Shown: positions 21,528 through 33,560, counted from the stretch's first letter. The stretch is DNA of 64,000 bases from Dastarcus helophoroides (GCA_028583605.1 CM053327.1:23175629-23239628); one strand, 5' to 3'. The notes: generated by a model not told the origin, from the sequence alone. Translations and numbers: made by a program.

Positions 21528-24500
21528 TCAATTTTGTGGAGGGGGTTGTTTATTATATTGCTGGTTATATAAACTAAAAAAATCAACTGACGGTAAAGCT
21601 GTTGGGCCGTTATTAAAGACGATGATTGGTTGATTACTTTGGAAAGGAATCAGTAACTGTTGATAAAAATAAGGGCTATAAGCGCCTGTTCCCATACGGG
21701 GAGGAAGTCTTGACATTTGGTCTGGCATATAACCTAATGACCAAGGTTGATAAACAGGGGCATATGGGACATTTGCTGATGTACTTTGATCAGGTTTAAT
21801 ATTTGGTAATGGCTGAAAACCAGGTGGTACTGATCGTGTCGTATTCGCGGGAGCCGGCAGCGAAGATACGCCTATATCCATATCCGTTTGGGCTTCCTTA
21901 TTATTTAGGCTTTTTGCAGAAAAATTAGCATTACTTTCATTTTGGGACAAATCACTTGTATTAGTATCCACATACGCTTTAACGTAACTTGATGTATAAT
22001 TTTCAGGTGCTCCTAAATTAGTTTGTTTCGATATAAATTCTTTTGCCACGGGATTAAGTGAAACTAATGGTTCTTTGTTTAAGTTACCGTTAACCTCCAA
22101 GTTTTGTTGATCTGTTATTTTCTGTTGATCTTCAATTAACAACAAATTACAGTTCAGAACTTCTGGTTTTAGTACATCTTTAGGTGGAGGCAAATTGTCG
22201 CTAACGTCTAACAAACAATCACTGTTTGTATTGATACAATCCGCATTTTTATATTTAAAGGGATTCACCTTTATTTCCTCATCTGGACTCAAGTTAATAA
22301 GATCTTGAACTTCCAGGGGATCTTTTAATGACTTTATTTCGATGGCAGTACAGTTATGGGAAGAAAAGTAGCCAATGTCGCTTAAAGAACTGCATTCATC
22401 GTCAACTAATAAATTGGAAGTTGCTTTAAATGCACCTATAGAATAACTATTTAAACTTTTAAGATCTGTACTCAAACCTTGTGAATTGTTGAAAATGTCG
22501 GAAAATCTGCTTGATGTGTTTTTACTGTGGATCCAAGAATTATTTAAATTTGTTGTTTCATCGAATTGATTTGCCTCAGTTAATACGTTATCAGAAGAAA
22601 GATATTCGGTATTTTTAAAGCTATTTTCTGAATCCAACTTATCTGTTTGAGACTTTTTAATATATCTTTCTCGTAACTTATTAAGGAAACGTTCATATTC
22701 TTCATTTGAATTAGTGGAGGAATTTAACCTTTCTTTTACGTCAATACGTTTCCCTCCTATATGTTTATGCAATGCAGTTAATTTTTCATTAATTACCGAT
22801 GAAGGGAATAAGTCTCCAAATATGATATTGTAGCATTTTGCAGATGTACGTAAAATACATTTATGAGCATCATCGGGCAGAATTTTTTTAATATCCTTTT
22901 CTTCCACCATGAGCTTTTTTAATCTTAGATTTGTACCCTCTTCTATCTGTTTTATGATACTGTTATAACTTGGCTTTTTAAAATACTGTGGGTAACAAAA
23001 ATCAAGAGATATATCATGACTAATACACTGGTTCATTTCTGTGGAGGAAGGAACAACACCACGTTCAATTTCTGCATGTGTGGGAAATAGGTGTATATAT
23101 TTTACTTTCGGGATGCAGTTTTCATCAATTATGCCTTTATTTCGTGCCTGCAAGAAAGAATAAATTGTAAGCATATCAGTTTGACAAAACAGATAATTTT
23201 GTAAGTGTTGTAGTTAAATTTTTTATGACTTCAACAGACAGTGCAGAATATTCTATTTTTTCATGGGTTAACTCCAAAAGTGTAAGTGAACAAAAATGAC
23301 ATTTTCAGCACTTCAATTCAGTCTTTAATTACTGGAATGGATATAGCGCTACACAAACAGGGCAGAAGAAATGTGATGCTTATGAAGACAATGCTTTGGC
23401 AAAAAAAAAGTTCGCAAATCGTTTGTCAGGTTTTAAAGTGAGAAATGTTTTGATGTTAAGGAACATCTGGCCATTCATCAGCGCGGACAATGAAGGAATA
23501 AAATAAAATTTGTATGGAAGTTTAAGACATTCAAGTAAAACTTGAAATCAATCAAGTTTGAATTCAAGTTTTAAGGTGGTAACTTAACATTACTGAAATC
23601 GATAATATAAATGTCTACTTATATGGTAATAGTTTAACAATCTAAAAAGAAGCCCCTGTCAAAATAAAAATCACAGAGTTGACATTCACTCAGATTTTTT
23701 TACAAAGTTAGATATTGATGACTAATAAAATTATTCAAGATATTTGTTCACAGGAAACCATAACAATAAATAAAGCTGCTTTTTGACTCACAATCAAATA
23801 TATCGAAATATTTTATTGATGAACATAACTAAATTTGACCATATCCCACAAATACAGAAATCAACTAAGGTGTTTTAGAAAAAGAATTGGAAAAAAATTT
23901 TGCACAATTTGTTTTTTCCTTATATTGAAACAAAAACATATATTTTACATATTCTTAGAAGCTATAAAGGTGGTGAATATATACAGGGTCATTAAATCAA
24001 AAACACAGCCTTAAATTGAAAATTACATGTTGGTAAGAGCAAATAATATACATCATATAATACAGAAAAAAGGGAATAATAGAAAAAATTCAAACAAGAA
24101 ATTTTTTTATAAATTTGAAATATATTGTGTATGGTGCTTTTAATTACGGTTGGCAAATTTCTTGAGTAGTAAATCCTTTTTCGATATTTTAGACAGGCAG
24201 GCATGATCGGACTTGGATATTGGTGAATCATGATTCGAATCATTTGAACAATTTTGTGGCGATGCTGTACCGTTAAAAGCATCTTGACTCAGAAATTCCT
24301 CCCTATTTGGAAAGTTTTGGTATGTCCTTCCAAGGAGATCTATTTCAGATGTCTTATAAGAAGAATTATTGCATAATACACCTACATCTTGCTCAATACA
24401 TGAATTCTTAGATCTATTAAAGTTAGCACATTTTCGGCTTAGTAAGTCTTTTTTCGACAATATTGTCGCAGACCTACGCTTGGAAAATCCATCAAGTTTC

Positions 24501-27500
24501 AAGTCTTCTGGATGAGTCAATGAAATTGATTGAGAATGTGATGACATTGAGTCATGGCAACTTTCATAATTTTGGACTAGACTATCAACTACTATTTCAT
24601 TGTCATTTACCTGAGAAGTAAACCGTGCATGCCCTTGCTCTACTAGTATAGTGTTGACAAATTTGATTTCTTCCTGCGATGTATCCGCTAATAAAAGGTC
24701 CAATACTTCTTTCTGTAACATAAAAGAAAAATTAATTAGAGGCCGCGCGAGCTAGAATTCTCGGTAGAAACCGAAAACGAATTTTGGTTTCTAGTTCTGT
24801 TTCTGATCAAAACCAAAACTTATTAAAATGTACATTATACCATCAAATGTAATTTGTATTTCCTTGACATGTCGTAATAGTAGCAAATACGAATTAAAAT
24901 AAATACATAAAAGGAATGATAGCTTATAAATATGAAAACAAATTAGGAAAGAAACAGCAAAGGCTAAACCGCTTCAAACAGATAACTTAAATTCTACTAT
25001 TTCGATTGTAATGCATTAAAAAATACTACTTCTTTCTTGTGATGTTGTATCCCACTGTAAATTTATGTCGGGGGAAAAATAATCGAAACGGTTTTGATGT
25101 TCAAATGTGAAAAAATCAAAAATTTTAAGTTTAAACACCACAGTCAAAAATTCGACAATTTACACGAAATTAATAAATTCAAATTTGCAGACTTCAAACC
25201 TTTGAGAAACTCTAATTTTAAGACTCAAATACTCGATTTTTTTAACAGTTCTGTCATTATGAGATTTGGCTTAAAATTTAAAATAGAAAATTTCGACATT
25301 TAAAATCGGGTCTCAAGGAACCTCTACAGTCGACTCCTGCTAAAGTTGCGCCCGTTAAAGTTGTCCGCTCGTTAAAGTTGACAAGATACGATCGCTAAAG
25401 TTGCGCGGATATTCCCCCTCTCTATTTTCGAACGACGAATTAGACTTCCGAGTTTTAGCGCCACTTTTGAATAACCCACTCAACCGGACAAGGAGCAATA
25501 CAATATACATATTTTTCGACAATGGTAGGGATGGTAGGGGTCGATCCAGTCCGGTGAGCGCAACTTTAGAGGGAGTCCACTGTATAACAATTTTGGTCGA
25601 AATTGATTCAGCAGTCGAGCTGTGAATAGCCAGCAAGCAGACAAACCGACTAAAACCCCAACTATTTTGAGAAATTTTGATATAAATTTAATTTTTTCTT
25701 ATAGGCTGGCTCTAAAATAAACTATTCCAGTATCTAATTGTTTAATATTTAATTTTGTTCAAAATATATACTTTATTTATGAAATTAGCATTTTTTTCAT
25801 TTTTCCGTAAAATTTCTATCTTTTTATCAAAATTCCAATACTAAATTTTAGAGAAGAGGTAGATGTTCACTTTAAAGCTGGAGTTTTGTTTAAAAACCCA
25901 AAAAATGAAGAATAAATTTGGAATGTTACAATTTTTAAAGAATACTTATACCGAAGAAAATTTTTCATCTTGAAATTTTTTCCCGAAATTTTGATTTTAA
26001 TGTGAAAGAGTTGATATGTCAGTCACCTTCCTTTTTTATTAAGATGAAGCTACTTACCTTTTTATCTATACTAACAACAGTTGCAACAATTTTTTTCATA
26101 GATATTAAATTTCGAAATATCATAGCAGTTTGTCTTGACCACGTTTTATTTTCAGTTGCAGGATATATCCCAGATAATCTCCCTCTTATTGCTTGTTGTG
26201 GCAATGCAGCAAAATCATTGTGAAGAAACCACACACAATTTGTACTAACATTAGCCACAGTCCCATAGTCAATGAAATAAACCTAAAATGGAAAAGTTTT
26301 ACTTATGAAATAAAATTTAACAAATCATACTTTAACAAATCCACCGATTCCTTTTAAAGTATCAACAATAACACCACGATGATATTCCTTAAGTATTAAA
26401 GCTACGCAGTATAGATTTTCTTCCAAAAGATATTCCGGAATTAAATAAGTCTTGCAATGGTCATAGTAAAAACTCCTAAAAGCGTAATTAATAATTTTAC
26501 GAATAAGGATAAATAGCCAAACTTACTGAAGGTTGTTCATTAAGGCATCTAAATTTCCATCATCAATAAACAACCAAAATTTAGAAGGGTCATATATTTC
26601 AGCTACAACAACATCTAATGTATCTTGTGGTTCAATTACTTCGAACAATGTGGAGCATCTTGGTACTACATCTCCCAACTTTAATACATCCTTTGGTATT
26701 AAATCTTGGAAGTCATTCCACTAAAAAAATATTTATAAATACGATTAGAGTAATAAAAGTAGATCTGATATTTTTGTACTACATTCAATAATGCATATTA
26801 GCGTCAATTTTTACTACTAAAAATTTAAATATTTCCAAATTGTCTCGAAAAAATGTTAAAACAAAATTGATAATGTTGTTCAAAGGTTCTATTTTTAGCT
26901 TTCGACTAAATTTCGAAATCACACTAAATTCATTTTAGCTTACCGAGCCCAATTTGTAAAATATTTAAATTATTATTTAAATTCTAATGCACAGACCAAT
27001 AGGTTTGAACATTTATTAAATTCGAAGTTTGGAAACCAAAGACCGGTTTCGATCTTGGCAGATCTCGTCAGTTTGGTATATCCAACTCGAATGCTAACAA
27101 ATGTTCCGACAAGTTAGCATTCGAGTTGGATATACCAAACTGATGAGATCTAACAAGATCGAAACCGGTCTTTTGTTTCCAAACTTCGAATCTAATAAAT
27201 GTTCAAACCTATTGACCTGTGCATTAGAATCCTTGTCTTCTGGGAAATTGTTCCTAGAGAGCAACCGCTTCGCTAGGTGGCAGTGGTTCAACTGTTGGTA
27301 GTTCAGCTACCTATGATTCACTATACATGCCTGGAGGGCTGCATGAATTTGTAGTCTAGGTTGCATTCTACTTGCATATTATTTAAATAAATGTATATTG
27401 CAAACTGGGCTTCGTAAGCTAAAATAAATTTGGTGTAATTCAAGAAGAGTCAATAAGAATCCAAAAATGAAAAATAAATTTCGAAATTCACACCTATTTT

Positions 27501-30500
27501 TCGAAACTTTCACTATATCGAAATTGGGTCTTAAATTCGAAAATTAATTTCTATTCCTCAATGTGTTATTACTTTTTTTTTTAATAAATTTGTTAGATAT
27601 TTTTAGTAGAAACATTTAATCATAAAAATAAATTTCGAATATTTCATTTAATACTTACATCCAAAGGAGGTAGAGCCTGGGTTGTCGTTAATCCTGATAC
27701 ATATTTGGGTTTACTTTCTAATTCTTTCTCCGTCTCACAGTCCAACATAATCTCACTAACTGGATAATTAATATCAAATAGCTTGTAATCATCTGTCGAT
27801 GCTTTAACACATTGAAATACATCGCAAAGCTCCATACACATGGAAGCTAAACATCGGTAACCAAATTCGGAGTAATCCAGCACTTTTTTAAATCTCTTCC
27901 TACAACAAAAATTCCGAAAATAAATGATGGTCATTTAATTTACCCGCACATATTAATGATCCATAAATAAAGCAGTTGTGAAACGTGGAAAATGATTCGG
28001 AAATAATTATATAAATTAATCGCATTATTTTAAGCGGTATAGTCATTTCAAAACTAGAATAACACTGTTAACAAATTTCAAATCATTTCAATGTGGTTTT
28101 AGATATGAAATTATATGCATGGATAAAGATTCAAGTACTCATTTAATGTTGCTATAGAAGATTTATTCTTTTGATGTAGGTAACAGTTTTTCGTTAATCG
28201 TAACATTAACAATTCCGTTTTAATGTGAATTAAAAGAGTGAAAAAGTTCTACTGAAAACTAAAAAACATGCACTATTTAGTAGATCCAAATGACAATCAA
28301 TAGATACCAAAGACAAACCTAAACTAGATTTTCTGCCAAAGCCAAAACTTATTTCAACTTCATATCATTTATTTAATATAGCTTATTTTTAGAGTTAATC
28401 CATATAAAAGCAGTGGCGTAAGTGCTTGTAAGTGTTTTAAATTGTGTGGTATCCTAGTTTGTAAATTCATGTCCGATTAGTCAAAACTAAAGATGACACT
28501 TATGTAAAAATATCGAAATTTCGGTTTTAAATAAAGAAGCTTACACTCCTTTATTACACTGGAAAATTATATTATCGATGTGATTAAGGGGTAAAACCTT
28601 GCATGACCTTAATTATAAGCCAAAGTGTTTAGTTCCGTGCTCCAAAAAAGTTTGGGACCAGAGTCAAAAATCCCAGAAAATAACTGAAATTATTAAAAAA
28701 AAATCAAATTTTCAAATTTCATGCTTAGTTATTCAAAAAAATTAAATTTTGAGAAAAACTCAAACGATTTAAAATTTAACAAAGAATAATTGAACATCTG
28801 GATTTATGGAAGAAGCAACTGGTGAAGAAAAAAGCTAATAAAAAATGAATGAAATTAAAAACAAATTAAAGTGATAATTTGGAAACCAGAAATTAAAAAA
28901 ACTTAAAGAAAACTAGGGAGTTTAAATTAATATAAGTAATGTAATTGTTAACATAAATATACAATAGACATATAAATACTTACTTATATAAAAGAGGTAA
29001 ATCAGTGCACCATATTCCCTCTGGATATTCGGTAATTAATTGCCTCAAATTATTTTGAATGATTGGAGGTATTTTAGCCTGTTCATCTCTTTGAACTTCT
29101 ATAACATTCCTTTGGGTCAAATCGCCTCTTTTAAAACTAAGTGTCATTCCCTCAAATTGTCGGTGAGTTTGTTTAGTCAGGGTTTCATTAAGAGTAGGAA
29201 TAACCTCGGCTTTGCTCCAAGAAATAGGATTTGATAAACGTGGGCTTCTAACTGTTGAATAATTTCCTTGCTGACTTAAACAAACAATTTTTTCAGGTGA
29301 CAACTGAGTTTGAGTAACGTTCAGTGAGCTATTTTTTTTATAGGTTGCAGTTGTTTCTTTGAATGTTGAAGGTGTAATCATAGTGTCTGAACTAAACTTC
29401 TGATTTTTGGTTGATTGATTTTGTCGGAAACGTGGTGGCCCTTCAGCCAATTTAGGACAATTTTGAAATCGAGAAGGTTTGGTAAATGTAGGTAACGCTG
29501 GATAATTATATGTGGGTTTCCTCTTGTACTGTGCACTAAAAGAAAATGTTACTAAAAGTGTCGAGTTAACCTCACTTACAAGTACTTCTTTAATTTAGGT
29601 TTTTTTTGATGAAGAACCATATCATTAACATGGGCAGACTTTTCACTAACCACTAAATCAACAATAGAATGAGGATCAGATCCATTAACCTGAAAAAAGT
29701 GAAAACAGCGAATAAAATACACTTTTATAACAAAGCCTGCGATTAATATACAGGGTGTTCAAAATGAACTCTGCACTATTGTTAACTTCCTTATTGTTAA
29801 AGATACGATTTCGGTTAAATTTGGTTTAATTTAGAAAAAAAAAATATTTTTTTTCGCAAAATTTGTGGGTTTTAGGTTAGGATATGTTTTAATAAAAGTT
29901 ATCAACAAGGTTGCAAAAAGCTCAAATATGCAATACAAAATACTACATCACTTAAAAAATCAATACCATGATGTCACCTAGAGGTGAAAAAGAAAATTAA
30001 TATTTTTGTGGCTACAAATGTGTTTCTAAGGATGCGTTTAGATTAGACACTTTATTCCGTATATTTCTCTCTGACATAAAAATATATCATGTGTAAACCA
30101 TCCTGAGAGAAGCTATCTGAGATTAATCACAGCTGCAATAAATTACACGACATTAAATGTCGATACAAATTTCAGCCAGTGTCTAACATTGTAGTCATCT
30201 ACTTTGTCTCAAGATATTTCATGCGATTGACTATTGTATATCACTTATAATATTGAGATACTATTTCTAATAAGTAATTTGCAAATTTAATTAGACAAGT
30301 TTTCATTATTTAAACTAGCAAAGACATTATATATCGACACTTTATTTCAGCTAGAAGTGTAAGCAATCTTATTTAGCTATATTTGTGTCATAGTGTAAAT
30401 GGGCAAGGAAGTCTCAGATACTTGAGATTCCTATCACGAAATAAGTCTCTAATCTAAATGCACCCTAACGGTATTATCACCTTCTGCAGCTGAGATATTG

Positions 30501-30914
30501 TATTATCCAATTTTTCGCTGAACACTATACTGTATAGTAGTATACTAGTCTTATCCTAATATTTATTGATTAGATATACTGTTAAAAACACTATGAATTT
30601 TAACCTATATTGCTGCAATTAGTTTTTCAACTTCAAGTTAGAGAAACAATTGCTTATATATTTACCTTAATAACATCCGAGATTGAATGCAAGAAGTGCA
30701 TTAACGAATTGTATCCCATTTTTTTAAAGGGGATATCATATCCAACAGTTTCCATAAAATCTAGATTTAATTTACTTGCAGTGATTTTCAAGGGGGATGA
30801 TATAAGGATACCTTTTATGATGTTTTTTGTATCCTGTTCAATTGCTGCAGCCTAAAAATAATATCGAGTTGGAATGTTAAATAGGGGAAGAAATAATTAA
30901 AAGTATCATACCAT
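21528..30914 (-). CDS. LOTUS- and Tudor-domain protein, TDRD5/tejas-like, 10 coding exons, 1125 aa
   Basis: Germline proteins of this family recruit Vasa-type helicases through LOTUS domains and bind methylarginine through Tudor, acting in nuage and the piRNA pathway. Coding exons (minus): 30914-30912, 30851-30666, 29689-29580, 29535-28984, 27899-27659, 26720-26527, 26475-26331, 26282-26058, 24712-24611, 23147-21528. Every junction is GT-AG and the phases sum to 3378 nt. LOTUS 1 is at about residues 5-95 (VGYDIPFKKMGYNSLMHFL); LOTUS 2 at about 255-335 (YPEGIWCTDLPLLY, YSEFGYRCLASM); extended Tudor at about 369-590 with YDPSKFWLFI and VYFIDYGTV. Exon 10 is Ser/Asn-rich and ends in a Pro/Tyr/Gln-rich tail. 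The ATG is the last codon of its exon; the frame upstream has no other ATG before a stop. One Tudor and a long tail favour TDRD5 over TDRD7. Confidence 0.9.
24140..24712 (-). CDS. Possible alternative C-terminal exon of the TDRD5-like gene
   Basis: Exon 9 (24712-24611) ends at CAG|GTAAAT, but the same frame stays open past that donor for 155 more codons to TAA near 24140. The extension repeats a motif: LSKKDLLSRKCANF and ISKKDLLLKKFAN. An open frame of this length with an internal repeat inside an AT-rich intron is unlikely by chance. Reading through the donor would give a protein of about 740 aa lacking exon 10. Only transcript data can decide between isoform, extended exon and chance. Confidence 0.4.
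   Translation of the reverse strand, partial: KEVLDLLLADTSQEEIKFVNTILVEQGHARFTSQVNDNEIVVDSLVQNYESCHDSMSSHSQSISLTHPEDLKLDGFSKRRSATILSKKDLLSRKCANFNRSKNSCIEQDVGVLCNNSSYKTSEIDLLGRTYQNFPNREEFLSQDAFNGTASPQNCSNDSNHDSPISKSDHACLSKISKKDLLLKKFANRN
25090..25980. repeat. Sparse degenerate AT repeat in TDRD5-like intron 8
   Basis: Scattered TTCGAC/AAATTTCGAC words around a MITE (25327-25582). Same style as the larger blocks but shorter and less regular. Confidence 0.35.
25327..25582. mobile_element. pogo-like MITE, TA-flanked, 256 bp
   Basis: Left end CAGTCGACTCCTGCTAAAG and right end (complement) CAGTGGACTCCCTCTAAAG are inverted repeats of about 25 bp with a few mismatches. TA flanks both sides (25325-25326, 25583-25584). 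CAGT ends with TA duplication fit pogo/Tigger-type non-autonomous elements. It lies in intron 8 of the TDRD5-like gene. Confidence 0.75.
27035..27077 (-). ncRNA. Hammerhead ribozyme, minus-strand copy
   Basis: Read on the minus strand from 27077: ACCAAA (stem I), CTGACGA core (27071-27065), stem II GATCT/AGATC with loop GCCA, GAA, self-complementary ACCGGT (27047-27042), C at 27041 as cleavage residue, then TTTGGT (27040-27035), which pairs perfectly with ACCAAA. All conserved core positions are present. Stem III of only ACCGGT can form between two molecules, the dimeric form described in Penelope-like elements. Confidence 0.7.
27134..27176 (+). ncRNA. Hammerhead ribozyme, plus-strand copy
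   Basis: ACCAAA (27134-27139), core CTGATGA (27140-27146), stem II GATCT/AGATC with loop AACA, GAA (27161-27163), ACCGGT (27164-27169), cleavage C (27170), then TTTTGT. Stem I has one mismatch here compared with the minus-strand copy; the core is canonical. Confidence 0.7.
27900..28983. other. TDRD5-like intron 4: fragment of a dispersed repeat, otherwise nothing
   Basis: The stretch about 28570-28650 (GTAAAACCTTGCATGACC, AATTATAAGCC) matches 53830-53900 in PIG-B intron 2, so both are copies of one dispersed repeat. No exon seen. Confidence 0.4.
29751..30532. mobile_element. TA-flanked MITE with a second MITE nested in it
   Basis: Ends CAGGGTGTTCAAAATGAA (left) and, on the complement, CAGTATAGTGTTCAGCGAAA (right); TA at 29749-29750 and 30533-30534. 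The interior near 29950-30000 (AGAAAATTAA and flank) matches the MITE at 41000-41288, so they are one family. A different element (30030-30465) interrupts it. It lies in intron 2 of the TDRD5-like gene. Confidence 0.6.
30030..30465. mobile_element. PIF/Harbinger-type MITE, TAA duplication, 436 bp
   Basis: Ends GGATGCGTTTAGATTAGA and (complement) GGGTGCATTTAGATTAGA; flanking TAA at 30027-30029 and 30466-30468. Three-base TWA duplications and G-rich ends are typical of PIF/Harbinger. It is a relative of the 186-bp element at 59960-60145. Confidence 0.75.
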
Positions 30915-31569
30915 CACAACAGTCTTACGCTGCTTACAACTTGAATATCCAATATACACGTTAACCTTGTCCCTTAAAGCGAAAATATTTAAAACGCAAA
31001 CAAGTTAAATGTGTAAAAGTTTGTAACAAAACTAATTACGAAAACATAAATTGAAATTGTGATGTATACACAACAATTCTTAACCTAACACTATTTATTT
31101 GTATTTTGACATTACCGGCAGTTTCCGGTCACAGATACTCTATGGAGATTATAGGGTATAGGGTGCAGATGCACAGATTCAAAAACCACTAAAACTATAG
31201 ACCTGCAACAAGAATTGCAGGGCTTTGACTTGTTTGCAGCGATTGGGTTAGACTCCCTATCGTAAGGTGGCGCTCATAGCCGATTGTTTTCGTTAGCACT
31301 TCCCGCGTTTTCGATCATGACAAATGACAAATTTCAATCGACTAATGGCGGCGACGCGACTGTTTCGCTTACAATCTGTCAATTAAGAAATTTGTAATTT
31401 ATTTTCATCATGGATTACGACTTTTTGAAAATGCTTCTTGATGCTATATTCAGTTGGTTCAGTTGTTTATTTAATATGTATGTTTCAGGAACAGGGCCAA
31501 TGAACATCGGGTGAGATTTTCTTTATAAAAATTGACCATCTAGTGTGATTACACGATATCATTACCTCA

Positions 31570-31849
31570 TCACTTTAAATCCATCAAATCAAACAAAACT
31601 AGTAGTATATTCACAGTTAGTAGAGGCTTGTCGAGTTTTAGTACTCTGGTATCTGTAGGCATCAGTGTGCAGCATCCAACAATTTGCATCCCCTTTACGT
31701 TGGCAGAAAACTGTGCTAAGTGTTCAAATATTTTTTTGTATCGAATTTTATCTGCTTTAGGTGATGAAATTAATGTGTAATGTAATATCCTATAATTTTT
31801 GAAAAATGAGTCAAGAATCCTTTGTACATCGACTAGTGACTCTTTGAAC
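31570..31849 (-). CDS. Possible terminal exon of an unidentified gene
   Basis: On the minus strand an AATCAG acceptor at 31850-31851 precedes an open frame ending in TGA at 31572-31570 (phase 1 start, about 93 codons). The translation is non-repetitive and protein-like: FKESLVDVQRILDSFFKNY, then KIFEHLAQFSANVKG, ending FDLMDLK. I do not recognise the family. No matching upstream exon was found in the AT-repeat sequence beyond 31960. It could be the last exon of a gene upstream of the TDRD5-like gene, or a decayed gene or element. Confidence 0.3.
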
Positions 31850-31959
31850 CTGATTTTAACGCATTTGTCTCTTTAAAATGAGTGTATGTAGTAAAATTAT
31901 TTTTTGATTTCATAAACGGCCTGTGAGGGACATACTGGGGTTACCACCATAAATTTCTA

Positions 31960-33560
31960 TCCGAACCATTTGAGATTTATAGACAAAATTTGTGTTATTG
32001 TTAATTATATTATAAGACTTAGTGTTGGACTTTTTGCTAAAGATTCCAAATTTATAGGAAGGTCGTAATTTTGAAAAAAAGACACTTTCTAATAAATTCA
32101 ATTTTTCGTTTAAAGTTTTTACTTTAACTAAAATTTTTTAATTGAATCCCAAAATTTCAATCTGTTTTTATCTATTCTCAAAATTTTGTCTTAAATGCTG
32201 ATTCTTTTAAAAATTTGAAGATTTACATAAAATTTGAGCATCTTTAAACTCGAAAACTCGTGGTTTATTTGAGTTGTGGATTTTTTCCTCTAGTGTCGAT
32301 TTTTTCTGGAACTATTAACTTTAAAATTGATGTGTTGGCTTTGATTGAGGAAATTTGACTTTAAAACCAAAATCTTGAACTTCACTTAAAAAAGAAGTTT
32401 GACGTTATTGAAATTTCGAGTCACGAAATGTCTATTTTTAATTATAAAATTTTGACTTTTAATTAGGTCATTTTCGCTTTAATCACGAAATTTATACGTC
32501 GAAATTCTTATTTTAATAATGACATTTTGAGAAAAAAATATCTCGAGAAAATCTTCATTTTTATTTATAAAACTTTGTACAACCTTTCAAATAGTTTAAG
32601 CTCAAATTTTTCAATATTTGACTTGTTCAGATACATCATCCTAAAAGTGGAAAATTAGAATCGAAATTTTGAGAAAAATTTAAACTTTGGCTTAACATTT
32701 GGCCATTTTCGAAATATTTTAGCCAATCTTTATTTTTTTTAACAAAGAAAAATAAAAATTTTAATTTTAAGCTTGGAATCTTTGGAAGACAGTAAAGGTG
32801 TAGAATTCGTTTGTTCTCTAAATCCCGATCAAAATTGTAAAATTTCTAGAGAAAGTAGAAATTTGTTAGTTTTTTCTTCTTCGAAATTTTTACATGATCT
32901 CCAAAATATCTAATTTGCTTTGCAATTTTTATAGTTTTTTTTTTAAATTTCAAAACTCGAAACTTGGATTTTTTTCCAATTGCAAATATCAACTTTTTGA
33001 GTTAAAAAAAAACTAAAATTTCCAGTCCAATGGGGAAATTTGTTGAAAATTAAAATATTCCATTTTTTGTTCGAAAGTTTTGAATTTCTAAAATAAGTTG
33101 ACTTTTTAAGAAATGTTTATTGATGAATTTAATTAATATCGACTTACTCACGTTTTCTGAAATTTTCAACTTTATTTTCTTTAAATTTGGACTTTTATAA
33201 ACATTTCAAATTAAAACTTTGAATTAAAAAAGGCAAAATTTTGCAAAATCGGTCAAAATTTAAAAAAAAACCTTGAAATTATGAAAAATTTCCAACATTA
33301 CCATTTTAAACACGAAGTTTTGATTTTAAATCTCCAATATAGCAGGATAATTTCTACGAAACTTAGAAAAAGGTGAAGTTTTAAGAAAACATTTTGATTT
33401 TTTTTAAATTCTATTACTGTTTCCGAAAATCAATATTTTGAATGTAGAATTTTTTCAAAAATATTGACTCCTTTTTCTCGAAATTTAAACCTTAATTTTT
33501 AAATTTCAAATTCTTTTAGTCGAACTTTTAAGTAAACCTAAGTGTTTTAATAAATATTAG
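31960..33560. repeat. Degenerate AT repeat block, about 1.6 kb
   Basis: AAATTTCGA, TTTTGAC and GAAATTT words recur every 19-22 bases, in mixed orientation, between the TDRD5-like gene and the Tret1-like promoter. A weaker stretch continues at 33940-34160. No coding signal. Confidence 0.65.

Larger units (their letters stand above)
26981..27230. repeat. Near-perfect palindrome (118-bp arms) carrying two hammerhead cores
   Basis: Left arm 26981-27098 and right arm 27113-27230 are reverse complements with few mismatches; the spacer is 14 bases. Each arm holds a hammerhead motif pointing away from the centre. It lies in intron 5 of the TDRD5-like gene. The next 150 bases on the right (to about 27380) may be part of the same element. 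Confidence 0.85.

Noticed and set aside
23985..24010. TACAGGGTCATT as a MITE end
   Set aside because: Only one end visible; no inverted partner with TA flank.
31411..31510. ATG-led plus-strand frame (MDYDFLKMLL...) that looked like a small-GTPase start
   Set aside because: It stops after about 33 codons, has no P-loop, and no continuing exon was found.
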